In this document: positions 1 through 7,530 of the stretch, in pieces | How the letters are laid out: each line of letters opens with the position of its first letter | How positions within the stretch are numbered: position 1 is the first letter of the stretch | DNA from: Salegentibacter maritimus | GTDB taxonomy: Bacteria > Bacteroidota > Bacteroidia > Flavobacteriales > Flavobacteriaceae | Length of the DNA stretch: 64,000 nucleotides | Reading direction: 5' to 3' | NCBI RefSeq assembly: GCF_016236915.1 | Contig: NZ_JAEHOK010000007.1 | Coordinates: 62,001 to 126,000 of the forward strand | The notes under the pieces: generated by a model | What the model saw: only the letters and a program-made list of their open reading frames with translations | Told to the model about the DNA's origin: nothing | Database searches by the model: none | Program-made: the position numbers and the translations under genes

Positions 1-434
1 ACAGCAAGCCAGACTTTGGAATAAAAATAAATTTAGTCCCAGGACGGTAGCTGCCAACTGTATTTTTTCTCAATAATAGAGATTTATACCTATAGCTGTC
101 GCGATTGAGAGGCTTTCACCGCAATCGAAAACAGCTATCGACTTGATATGTTGTTGGCTTGCCACCAGGTCATTTACCTTTTATAGTAAGACTTTAAAAG
201 GAATCGAGTAGGTAAATTATAATCATTATAATTTCGATGCCCCGGTAATTTTAGAAAAATAAATACTTTTTTGCAAGCTATGCCAAAGTTTCCCCAGTTT
301 AAAAGTAAGCTACACTCAAATATTATTTTTTAGAATAAATGCTTTAGAGCAATTTATTGTCTTCATAATTGTTTTTGTAATAAGTGATCAAAAATAATAA
401 AATGTTATACAAATAACTAAAATATAGAAATGGA
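1..434. other. Non-coding stretch with hairpins
   Basis: No supportable gene is seen in these 434 bases. Two inverted repeats stand out. TAGCTGT (93-99) pairs with ACAGCTA (131-137), and inside it CGATTG (102-107) pairs with CAATCG (122-127), giving a two-segment stem. ATTTACC near 171-177 can pair with GGTAAAT near 212-218. Neither is followed by a T-tract, so these are not obvious terminators. The stretch ends just before the 3' end of the broken ligase gene. It could be a decayed element or a structured RNA; nothing in the sequence decides between them. Confidence 0.4.
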
Positions 435-971
435 TCAATTAAAATAAATATCGATACAATTTTCCCAAACTTTGCCATTATGTTTTAAAAGGCTAAAGTT
501 TTTAACCGAAAAGGAATCAGTGAATTTACGTGTTTTAAAATCTGCCCAGGCTTTAGGAAATTCTTTATAATGAAGATCGCGAGATGCTAGGCTTATATGG
601 GGGTGGATCTTAGAAAAAGTTTCGTGCTTTTTAAAGCTGAAATTTTTATGAAGAATTGCTTGTAAATCCTTGTGCAGGTTAATAAGTTCTTTATGGTCTT
701 CAATATTTATAAAAATTACTTTTTGACCAAATCTTCCAAAATCTTTTAATTCCACCTGAAAATTGTTTTAGGTTTCAGCAAAACCCTGTAAAGCTTCTAT
801 GAGTTTTTCTTCTTCGGTTTCCGGAATCTTAAATGGAATTTGCAGCGTAATATGCGCCGGGAGTTTTAGTGCATGTTTTGCCTCGTATTTTTCGGCAATC
901 TCCAGCTTCAGCGATTTTATTCGCATACTTATTTCTTCCGGGAGCATTATGGCTATAAAATACAGTGGCAT
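435..971 (-). pseudogene. 2'-5' RNA ligase family protein, interrupted by one in-frame stop
   Basis: Reading from ATG at 971, the first 67 codons give the N-terminal half of a 2H phosphoesterase (2'-5' RNA ligase/cyclic phosphodiesterase family), with the first catalytic motif PAHITL at about residues 38-43. A TAA at 768-770 then stops the frame. Four codons further on, the same frame continues for 106 codons and carries the second motif, HPHISL, at about residues 123-128 of the joined protein. Both halves sit in one frame with no indel, and the joined length (178 residues) is normal for the family. Both motifs of the H-x-T/S pair look intact. The stop context (ACC TAA AAC AAT) would be repaired by TAA to CAA, a single C-to-T change. 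It is therefore a recent nonsense pseudogene, a sequencing error, or less likely two separately translated halves from the GTG at 755. Confidence 0.8.
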
Positions 972-1058
972 TTCAGTTGAAATTGCGATTAAACCTGCTT
1001 TAATTTCCGAAGAAAATTTTAGAAAACACTTTAATTACCTGCAAAAACTCACACAGCT

Positions 1059-1330
1059 TTAAAACCGATTTTTTTCAGTAATAAAAACGCTTGTCTTATT
1101 ACAATAATAGATAATCAAACCAAAGGTAAACAGCAGTAAATTTTGTACCAGGCTGTTTACCATTATGTTTAAATCGTCTCCAGTGACTACTTTTATAAGT
1201 TTTCCAATTATGGAAAGTCCGGGGGGCAGTCATAAATGTGGTGACTTCAAAAGCTTATTGTCAATTAGGATGTAGGAAATCCGGGATTGCTAATAGAAAA
1301 ATATAAATAGTAAGAGGTTAAAGACCACTT
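1059..1330 (-). pseudogene. Possible decayed membrane-protein gene fragment
   Basis: The gap between lysA and the ligase gene holds one minus-strand frame that reads like protein but has no usable start and contains two in-frame stops (TAG and TGA). The last open piece, ending at TAA 1059-1061, runs for over 50 codons and includes a hydrophobic segment (LVQNLLLFTFGLIIYY). A second hydrophobic patch (NLLLFIFFY) precedes the first stop. This suggests a remnant of a small membrane protein, but AT-rich intergenic DNA can mimic hydrophobic coding by chance. I do not recognise a family. Confidence 0.25.
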
Positions 1331-1354
1331 GTTTTAAAATCGATTTATATAGGT

Positions 1355-2587
1355 TTATTCGGTTATTTTTTCAACTGTTTCCCCCAGGTCTATCACTTTT
1401 TGATGTCTTAATAAATCTTCAAAGCTTTCGCGTTCTCTAATTAAATGTGCTTTGCCGTTATACCATAATACTTCGGCAGGACGGTAGCGGGAATTAAAAT
1501 TACTGGCCATAGAAAAAGAATAGGCGCCGGCATTGCTAAACGCCAAAATATCGCCTTCAGTAATTTCGGCAATCCTACGATTGTTTGCAAAAGTATCGGT
1601 TTCACAAATATAACCTACCACCGAGTAAAACCTGAATTTCCCATCGGGATTGGAAATATTGTGAATGTCGTGATGTGAGCCATAAAACATTGGGCGGATT
1701 AGATGATTAAAACCTGTGTCTACCCCGGCAAAAACGGTAGAAGTGGTTTGTTTTATCACGTTTACCTTAGTTAAAAACTTTCCTGCTTCACTAACCAAAA
1801 ATTTTCCGGGTTCAAAAACAAGGGTTAACTCTCGGCCATATTCTTTACAGAAATTCTTAAAACGTTCGCTTAGTTTTTCTCCCAGTTCTTCTATATCGGT
1901 CTCAATGTCATTTTCGCGGTAAGGCACTTTAAATCCGCTTCCAAAGTCAAGAAATTCAAGATTTTTAAAGTTTTTAGCCGAATCAAAAAGAATTTCAGAA
2001 GCACGCAGAAAAACTTCAATATCAAGAATATCACTTCCCGTGTGCATATGAATCCCATTTATGGTCATTCCTGTATTTTCAACTATGCGCAACAAAAGTG
2101 GCATTTGGTGAATAGAAATTCCAAACTTAGAATCTACGTGGCCTACCGAAATTTTAGAATTACCACCCGCTAAAATATGCGGATTTATACGTATACATAC
2201 GGGAACCTCGGGGTGTTTGGCTCCAAATTGCTCTAAAATAGAAAGGTTGTCTATGTTGATTTGTACACCCAGTCGTACCACCTGTTCAATCTCTTCCAGG
2301 GAAACCCCGTTTGGAGTGTAAATAATATCTTTTGGCGTAACCCCCGCTTCCAATGCAAGTCTAACCTCTTGTATAGAAACGGTATCCATACCGCTCCCCA
2401 GGGAGTTTAGATATTTTAAGATAGAAATATTAGAAAGAGCCTTCACTGCATAGTGAATACGTAAATCTTTAATTTCTGAAAATGCACTTTTTAGTCGGTT
2501 GTACTGAAAAGCAATCTTTTCGGCATCATACACATATACGGGGCTTCCAAATTCCCGGGCAACAGCTAGTAAATCTTGATTAGTCAT
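1355..2587 (-). CDS. lysA: Diaminopimelate decarboxylase
   Basis: Converts meso-diaminopimelate to L-lysine and CO2, the last step of lysine synthesis, in the cytosol. The 410-residue protein has the fold-III PLP decarboxylase layout: HYAVKAL with the PLP lysine near residue 49, HMHTGSD near 180-186, the phosphate-binding FGSGF near 215-219, EPGK near 259-262, and the active-site CETDTF near 328-333, followed by AGAYSFSMAS. I start it at ATG 2587 (protein begins MTNQDLL), because family members begin just before the first helix. An upstream TTG at 2611 would add eight residues. A TAnnTTTG box lies about 65 bases upstream of the ATG. The next gene downstream on this strand is the broken ligase, beyond a degenerate gap. 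Confidence 0.96.
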   Translation of the reverse strand: MTNQDLLAVAREFGSPVYVYDAEKIAFQYNRLKSAFSEIKDLRIHYAVKALSNISILKYLNSLGSGMDTVSIQEVRLALEAGVTPKDIIYTPNGVSLEEIEQVVRLGVQINIDNLSILEQFGAKHPEVPVCIRINPHILAGGNSKISVGHVDSKFGISIHQMPLLLRIVENTGMTINGIHMHTGSDILDIEVFLRASEILFDSAKNFKNLEFLDFGSGFKVPYRENDIETDIEELGEKLSERFKNFCKEYGRELTLVFEPGKFLVSEAGKFLTKVNVIKQTTSTVFAGVDTGFNHLIRPMFYGSHHDIHNISNPDGKFRFYSVVGYICETDTFANNRRIAEITEGDILAFSNAGAYSFSMASNFNSRYRPAEVLWYNGKAHLIRERESFEDLLRHQKVIDLGETVEKITE

Positions 2588-2649
2588 AACAGCTAAAAAA
2601 TTAGTTGGCAAAAAAGAGGAGAAATTTCAACTTCCACAAACACAAGCTC

Positions 2650-2657
2650 CAAAAATA
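2650..2657 (-). promoter_or_regulatory. Candidate -7 box for lysA
   Basis: On the minus strand this reads TATTTTTG, an exact match to the Bacteroidota -7 consensus TAnnTTTG. It lies about 62 bases from the ATG at 2587. I see no good TTG at the expected -33 distance, so the call rests on one box. Confidence 0.4.
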
Positions 2658-2707
2658 ACGAATTCTTTGAAATTGTTAAGATTATAGAAAAACATCTTTT
2701 ACGGCTC

Positions 2708-3880
2708 TTAGCTCACTGCAGCTAGTTCAATTTTTCTTTTTCTTCTAATAAGAATAATAACTATAGCAATAAAAACTCCCATTCCTGCCATCACAGCTCC
2801 TACTAAAGAAGCAGCGGTGAAACTATATCCAAAAGCAATGGGGAGACCGGCAAAATAAGCTCCCGAAGCGTTTCCCATATTAAAAGCGCTTTGGTTCATA
2901 GAAGATCCAAGGCTTTCTGAACCTTTAGCCGAGTTGATCATAACCATTTGTATAGGCGTAGAAAGGCAAAAAGCGATCGTAGCAATAAGGAATGTCATTA
3001 CTAAAATTGCGATTTGATTTTCGGCTACGTAGGCATTGGTAATTAATGCTAAAGCCATTAGAACCATGCTCATCAATACTGCGTAAATAGGAGAAAATCT
3101 TTCGGCGAGTTTGGCGCCAATAAGGTTACCTATTACCATGCCTAATCCTGCTAAAATCATAACATAGCTTACAATTCCTTCTGGATGGCCGGCCACTTTG
3201 GTAAGTAATGGCGCAATATAACTATACCAGGCAAAAAAGCCCCCGGTGCCAATAGTAGTAAGTAAAATAACCATCCATAGTTCACCGCGTTTTAGTACTT
3301 TAAGGTCTTTTTTTATTCCTTCAGAAGAAGATTTTGGTAATTCGGGCATCCATAATTTTATACTGGTAATAGCCATTAAGCCTACTACACCAACCAACAT
3401 AAAGGAAAGGTTCCAACTAAAGTTTTGTCCCAAATAAGTGCCCAGGGGGACCCCAATAACATTCGCCATGGTTAAGCCCGTAAACATGGTAGCAATTGCC
3501 CTGGCAGCTTTGCCCGGTCTGGCCAGTTGCCCGGCAACTACAGCGCCAATTCCAAAGAATGCACCGTGGGGTAAACCAGATAAAAACCGGGAAACCAATA
3601 AAAGCTCATAAGAATTTGCAAAAGCCGAAAGCGAGTTAAATAGGGTAAACCACAGCATAAGAAGAAGTAGGGTTTTATGTGCCGGCCATTTACTTCCAAA
3701 AGCGGTTAATAAAGGGGCGCCAATTACGACACCCAAAGCATAGGCTGAAATAAAATGCCCTGCCTGCGGAATACTAATATCTAATGCCGAAGCTACTTCC
3801 GGGAGGATTCCCATTATTACAAATTCTGTCATTCCAATACCAAAACCTCCAATGGCCAGGGCAAAAAGTGCTTTATTCAT
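2708..3880 (-). CDS. MFS transporter, AraJ/DHA1-type efflux permease
   Basis: A 390-residue, about 12-helix inner-membrane transporter of the major facilitator superfamily. The first helix reads GGFGIGMTEFVIMGILPEVA, the hallmark of the AraJ/YdhP/YdeA drug and sugar efflux group, followed by the charged loop after helix 2 (FGSKWPAHK) and a conserved SRFLSGLPHGAFFG segment in helix 4. It ends in a basic cytoplasmic tail (IRRKRK). The start ATG at 3880 lies directly before the first helix. The substrate cannot be told from sequence; nucleoside, sugar or drug export are all seen in relatives. It lies upstream of lysA on the same strand with a 120-base gap, so it is probably a separate unit. Confidence 0.88.
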   Translation of the reverse strand: MNKALFALAIGGFGIGMTEFVIMGILPEVASALDISIPQAGHFISAYALGVVIGAPLLTAFGSKWPAHKTLLLLMLWFTLFNSLSAFANSYELLLVSRFLSGLPHGAFFGIGAVVAGQLARPGKAARAIATMFTGLTMANVIGVPLGTYLGQNFSWNLSFMLVGVVGLMAITSIKLWMPELPKSSSEGIKKDLKVLKRGELWMVILLTTIGTGGFFAWYSYIAPLLTKVAGHPEGIVSYVMILAGLGMVIGNLIGAKLAERFSPIYAVLMSMVLMALALITNAYVAENQIAILVMTFLIATIAFCLSTPIQMVMINSAKGSESLGSSMNQSAFNMGNASGAYFAGLPIAFGYSFTAASLVGAVMAGMGVFIAIVIILIRRKRKIELAAVS

Positions 3881-3906
3881 TTCTAGTTTCAGATTTTAAC
3901 AAGCGG

Positions 3907-3914
3907 CAAAAGTA
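3907..3914 (-). promoter_or_regulatory. Candidate -7 box for the MFS gene
   Basis: The minus strand reads TACTTTTG, matching TAnnTTTG. Transcription would begin about 20 bases before the ATG at 3880. There is no convincing -33 TTG at 19-21 bases. Confidence 0.45.
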
Positions 3915-4173
3915 ATGGGAGTAGTGCTAATAAAATATAAAATCACGCAAAATCTACGATAAGCTTATAGTGCTTACATACCAGTAATAGCTTGCTTTTT
4001 TAAAATGACTTCCTTAATAAAAAGCTAAATTTTACAGGATAAATGAAATTCTGTAGCTCGGGTTACCAACTTGAAATTCAAAACTTTCTTCAATTAGATA
4101 GCTTGTGAGCTCGTTGCGAGCGAGTTTAGCCGAAAAATAGATTATAGAAGAGTATGGGATATCCTAAAAAAGA
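3915..4173. other. Divergent intergenic region before sucC
   Basis: This is part of the 359-base gap between the divergent MFS and sucC genes. It contains a short hairpin, GCTCG-ttg-CGAGC at 4109-4121, and no readable gene. No repeat family is recognised here. The hairpin is too far from either start to be a leader element for the promoters marked. Confidence 0.3.
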
Positions 4174-4205
4174 TTGGTACAATAGCTATACATTTGTTAC
4201 TTTTG
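4174..4205 (+). promoter_or_regulatory. sucC promoter, Bacteroidota type
   Basis: TTG at 4174-4176 is followed after 21 bases by TACTTTTG at 4198-4205, fitting the Bacteroidota -33/-7 arrangement. Transcription would start near 4212, giving sucC a leader of roughly 28 bases, with the A-rich stretch before the ATG serving as the usual weak ribosome site. Confidence 0.65.
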
Positions 4206-4239
4206 CTAACCATAAAAAATACTGAAGAAATAGCTGATT

Positions 4240-5433
4240 ATGAACATACACGAATATCAAGGAAAGGAAATTTTAAGCAGTTTTGGCGTACGTATTCAAC
4301 GTGGCCTGGTTGCGCATAATGCAAAAGAGGCTGTAGACGCTGCTAAGGAGTTAACCGAACAAACCGGTACCGGGTGGCACGTTATTAAGGCTCAGGTACA
4401 CGCAGGTGGCCGTGGAAAAGGTGGAGGTGTAAAACTAGCCAAGAACCTAAAGGAAGTTGAAGAAGTTGCAGGAGACATTATTGGGATGAACCTGGTAACG
4501 CCGCAAACTTCTGCCGAGGGTAAAAAAGTACATCAGGTTTTAATTGCCGAAGATGTGTATTATCCAGGAGATAGCGAACCCGAAGAATATTATATGTCTG
4601 TATTGCTTAACCGTGCCACGGGACGTAACATGATTATGTATTCTACCGAAGGAGGAGTGGATATTGAAACTGTAGCCGAAGAAACTCCGCATTTGATTTT
4701 TACCGAAGAGATAGATCCTGCTACCGGATTAATGCCTTTTCAGGCTAGAAGAATAGCTTTTAACCTTAAGTTAAGCGGTGCTGCTTTTAAAGAAATGACC
4801 AAGTTTGTGATGTCGCTTTACAAAGCATTTGAAAAATCTGATTCTTCACTTTTTGAAATCAACCCGGTTTTAAAAACAAGTGATGATAAAATTCTTGCAG
4901 TAGATGCAAAAGTAACCCTTGATGATAACGCGCTTTTCCGTCATAAAGACTATGCTGAAATGCGTGACATTCGTGAGGAAAATCAAACTGAAGTTGAAGC
5001 CAAAGAAGTTGGACTTAACTATGTGGACCTTGATGGTAATGTGGGCTGTATGGTAAATGGCGCCGGACTTGCCATGGCTACTATGGACCTTATTAAACAA
5101 GCGGGAGGAGAGCCGGCAAACTTCCTTGACGTTGGTGGTACAGCTGATGCGAAAAGAGTAGAAGAAGCTTTTCGTTTAATCTTAAAAGATGAGAAAGTAG
5201 AAGCTATCCTGGTAAATATATTTGGAGGTATAGTTCGTTGTGACCGTGTGGCACAGGGAATTGTAGATGCCTATAAGAATATGGGAGACGCGGTTAACGT
5301 GCCAATTATTGTACGTTTACAGGGTACCAATGCTGATATTGCCAAGAAATTAATTGACGATAGCGGTTTTAAGATCCACTCGGCAGTGCAATTCCAGGAA
5401 GCAGCAGATAAAGTACAGGAAGTACTTAAATAA
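4240..5433 (+). CDS. sucC: Succinate-CoA ligase (ADP-forming) subunit beta
   Basis: The beta subunit of the TCA-cycle enzyme that interconverts succinyl-CoA and succinate with ATP formation. At 397 residues it is full length. Residues 1-230 form the ATP-grasp part: the start MNIHEYQGKEIL is diagnostic, and the glycine-rich AGGRGKGGGVKLA sits at about 55-67. The C-terminal CoA-ligase part has NGAGLAMATMDLIKQ and FLDVGGTA, then GGIVRCD. The alpha-subunit gene sucD is not adjacent: the next gene is a small secreted protein across a repeat. The subunits are therefore encoded apart, as I believe is common in flavobacteria. Confidence 0.98.
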   Translation: MNIHEYQGKEILSSFGVRIQRGLVAHNAKEAVDAAKELTEQTGTGWHVIKAQVHAGGRGKGGGVKLAKNLKEVEEVAGDIIGMNLVTPQTSAEGKKVHQVLIAEDVYYPGDSEPEEYYMSVLLNRATGRNMIMYSTEGGVDIETVAEETPHLIFTEEIDPATGLMPFQARRIAFNLKLSGAAFKEMTKFVMSLYKAFEKSDSSLFEINPVLKTSDDKILAVDAKVTLDDNALFRHKDYAEMRDIREENQTEVEAKEVGLNYVDLDGNVGCMVNGAGLAMATMDLIKQAGGEPANFLDVGGTADAKRVEEAFRLILKDEKVEAILVNIFGGIVRCDRVAQGIVDAYKNMGDAVNVPIIVRLQGTNADIAKKLIDDSGFKIHSAVQFQEAADKVQEVLK

Positions 5434-5470
5434 TATATTTTTCAGGATTAGTTATCCTGATTAAATAAGG

Positions 5471-5649
5471 ACTGTCTAAAGTTTGATTTTGACTGTCTGA
5501 GAAGTTTTACAATTCGTCATTCTGTCCCGAAAGCTTTCGGGACTATTTCAGCATCTAAGTTTATAAGAATTTTAGAGGCTGAAATAAGTTTAGCTTGATG
5601 TATAAGAAAGACTTTCCGGATAGTTATAACATATCAAACCTTAGACAGT
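5471..5649. repeat. Family A repeat, long copy with inverted arms
   Basis: ACTGTCTAAAGTTTGAT at 5471-5487 is the reverse complement, with one mismatch, of ATCAAACCTTAGACAGT at 5633-5649. Between the arms lies a core starting GTCATTCTG (about 5517). It contains the perfect palindrome GTCCCGAAAGCTTTCGGGAC at 5524-5543, then TTTCAGCATCTAA, then the opposing unit TTTAGAGGCTGAAATAAG and TTTAGCTTGATG. A T-tract follows the right arm (5648-5655), so the element may also end sucC transcripts. A second long copy is at 40784-40908. It fills most of the 327-base gap after sucC. Confidence 0.75.
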
Positions 5650-5760
5650 TTTTTTTATGCCTAATTTTTATTTGTTAAAGTGTGTTAAAAATAATATAAG
5701 CCTGTAACATATAGAGTTTTAAGTTGGTCTTTAATATGTATAACCTTAAAATTTTATATT

Positions 5761-6093
5761 ATGAAAACTTTAAAATTCGTATTATGTGCTTTAGCCATTA
5801 GCGCCGGAACTTTACTTCACGCTGCTCCTGAAAAATCAACTGAAACTTCTGTAGCTTTTAATAAGGAGATTCAGCAATTATTAAAAAATATTGATCTTGA
5901 AGTAAGTGAAGATGTGGAGGCTTATTTAATAGTTAGATTTAACTGTAAAAATGAAATGGAGGTGCTTTATGTAGGATCAAAAAACGCTGAGGCCCGTAAG
6001 AAAATCAAAAAATGTTTAAATAATAAAGAGATAAAAACTGTTTTAGATCCATCTGTAGAAAATTATAAGCTTCCTATAAGGCTAAAAGCTTAA
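5761..6093 (+). CDS. Small secreted protein of unknown function
   Basis: A 110-residue protein with a clear signal peptide (MKTLKFVLCALAISAGTLLHA, cleavage near residue 21-22), so the mature protein of about 89 residues should be periplasmic or secreted. The mature part has two cysteines (about residues 62 and 85) that could form a disulphide. It alternates short strands and a basic helix (VEAYLIVRFNCKNEMEVLYV, then ARKKIKKCL). This loosely resembles the strand-helix pattern of small TonB-C-like domains, but I cannot assign it. It is transcribed alone: a repeat precedes it and a strong terminator follows. Confidence 0.8.
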   Translation: MKTLKFVLCALAISAGTLLHAAPEKSTETSVAFNKEIQQLLKNIDLEVSEDVEAYLIVRFNCKNEMEVLYVGSKNAEARKKIKKCLNNKEIKTVLDPSVENYKLPIRLKA

Positions 6094-6127
6094 AAGTTGC
6101 TTCAATCAAAAAATGAAAAAGAATAAA

Positions 6128-6160
6128 AAAACCCGGCTCATCACCGGGTTTTCGTTTTTT
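6128..6160. terminator. Bidirectional intrinsic terminator
   Basis: AAAACCCGG (6128-6136), a 7-base loop, and CCGGGTTTT (6144-6152) form a perfect 9-bp stem followed by cgTTTTTT. The A-run on the left side gives a U-tract on the other strand. It serves the two convergent genes ending at 6093 (+) and 6207 (-). Confidence 0.85.
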
Positions 6161-6206
6161 AGAATTTCTATTTTTCTTTGTCTGGATACCAATCCAACAT
6201 TTCTAC

Positions 6207-6977
6207 TTAAATTTCCGGATTTCCTTTGTTCACCAGGGTTTTAAACTTTTCTATATCAGCAAAACCATCTTTACCTCTAAAATGATAAGGAATTACCTTT
6301 TTTGGGGCAAAAGCCAGCACTCCATCGGCGGCAGCTTCTACCGTCATGGTATAAGGTAAATTCATAGGAATTAAAGCCAAATCTATATTTTCCAGGTTTC
6401 GCATTTCAGGAATATCTTCGGTATCTCCGGCTATATAAAGCCGCTTACCATTCTTTTCCAGCACATATCCATTACCGCGCCCTTTGGTATGAAAAGCCTC
6501 AGGGTCTTCCGGTAAGTTATACATGGGAATGGCTTCAATATTAAAGTCCATCACTTTTGTGTTAGCTCCATTTTCTAAAGTCTCCAAAATTGTATCTAAT
6601 TCCTTAGGTAGGTTTTCTTTTACAGCCTGTGGTACAATAACGGGAATCTCTTTAAGATTCAGAGCTTGCAAGGTCTCAGCACTCATATGGTCTCCGTGAA
6701 TATCGGTTATAAGAATGAAATCTGGCTTTTCCATTCCTTTAAATGCCTCAGCACCTCCTAAAGGGTCTATGTAAAAAGTCGCGTCGCCCCAATTTATTAC
6801 GGCAGTAGCGTGAGAGATGGGGGTAATGCTTATAGATGCTGTTTCCTCTTCATCTTGCTGCTGACTTATTTTAGAGGAATTTTCTGTTTCTGCTAAGGGG
6901 TTTTCGTCTTTTTTACCTTCATTTTTACAGCCGGAAAATAAAATTCCAAGGCTAATTAGTGTTAGTAAGTATTTCAT
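6207..6977 (-). CDS. Metallo-beta-lactamase-fold lipoprotein (UlaG-like)
   Basis: A 256-residue lipoprotein: signal peptide with lipobox LFSGC (Cys17), a Ser/Glu-rich linker to about residue 48, then an MBL-fold domain of the UlaG-like hydrolase group. Visible metal-site motifs are TDIHGDH at about 91-97, GDTED near the middle, and PYHF near the C terminus. The usual first histidine of T-H-x-H-x-D-H is an aspartate here, a variant I believe occurs in related exported proteins, so activity is plausible but not certain. The substrate is unknown. It is the last gene of a minus-strand run after hutI, hutG and a GNAT gene, 63 bases after the GNAT stop, and may be co-transcribed. Confidence 0.82.
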   Translation of the reverse strand: MKYLLTLISLGILFSGCKNEGKKDENPLAETENSSKISQQQDEEETASISITPISHATAVINWGDATFYIDPLGGAEAFKGMEKPDFILITDIHGDHMSAETLQALNLKEIPVIVPQAVKENLPKELDTILETLENGANTKVMDFNIEAIPMYNLPEDPEAFHTKGRGNGYVLEKNGKRLYIAGDTEDIPEMRNLENIDLALIPMNLPYTMTVEAAADGVLAFAPKKVIPYHFRGKDGFADIEKFKTLVNKGNPEI

Positions 6978-7040
6978 ATTTAGTTGTTTTCTATTAAAAA
7001 TAAGGAACGACGACCAAAATAGCTTAAGATTTGTAAAACT

Positions 7041-7499
7041 TTAAGAAAGGTTCAGGCGCATTTTAATGTCTCCACGAGAATAGGGGTTGTTTTCTCCCAT
7101 GGGAATTTCTTTAAATCCATATTTCTCATAAATATAGATTGCGTTTTCAAGCTTTCGGTTTGAAAATATAATAAGCTGATCCCAATTTTGTTTGGCTGCA
7201 AACTCTAAGGTATGCTCCATTAATTTCTGCCCTATTTTCTTTCCCTGGTGTTCAGGGCTAATTGCCATTTTAGTAAGCTCAAAAATTCCTTCCTCAATTT
7301 TCATAAGGGCCACACAGCCAATTGTTTTTTCTTCTTCTTTTACTAAAAAAATTGTACCCCCTGGGTCTATAATGTGTTTTTGTGGATTTCCTAATACTTC
7401 TTCATCGTGAGGCTCTACCCAAAAATATTCTTCTAACCAGGCAATATTTAGAGCTTTAAAATCAGTAGCGTAAACTGGACTGTATGTGATTATTTTCAT
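7041..7499 (-). CDS. GNAT family N-acetyltransferase
   Basis: A 152-residue single-domain acetyltransferase. The acetyl-CoA binding motif A is visible as LTKMAISPEHQGKKIGQKLM at about residues 75-94, preceded by the strand IGCVALMKI and followed by the IYEKYGFKE motif B near the C terminus. The substrate cannot be inferred. It starts 31 bases after the hutG stop and precedes the MBL lipoprotein, so it probably belongs to the same transcript as hutI-hutG. A role in histidine breakdown is possible but not shown. Confidence 0.88.
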   Translation of the reverse strand: MKIITYSPVYATDFKALNIAWLEEYFWVEPHDEEVLGNPQKHIIDPGGTIFLVKEEEKTIGCVALMKIEEGIFELTKMAISPEHQGKKIGQKLMEHTLEFAAKQNWDQLIIFSNRKLENAIYIYEKYGFKEIPMGENNPYSRGDIKMRLNLS

Positions 7500-7530
7500 T
7501 TTTAAATTAAATTTTTTATTTGGGCAGGGG

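Noticed and set aside
768-770. TAA in the ligase gene as a recoded codon
   Set aside because: No known recoding of TAA to an amino acid applies to this group, and there is no slippery site or stimulatory structure. A simple nonsense change is enough.
5471-5649. Family A copy as an insertion sequence or att site
   Set aside because: It is too short for a transposase and I see no duplicated target bases next to the arms, so I call it only a repeat.
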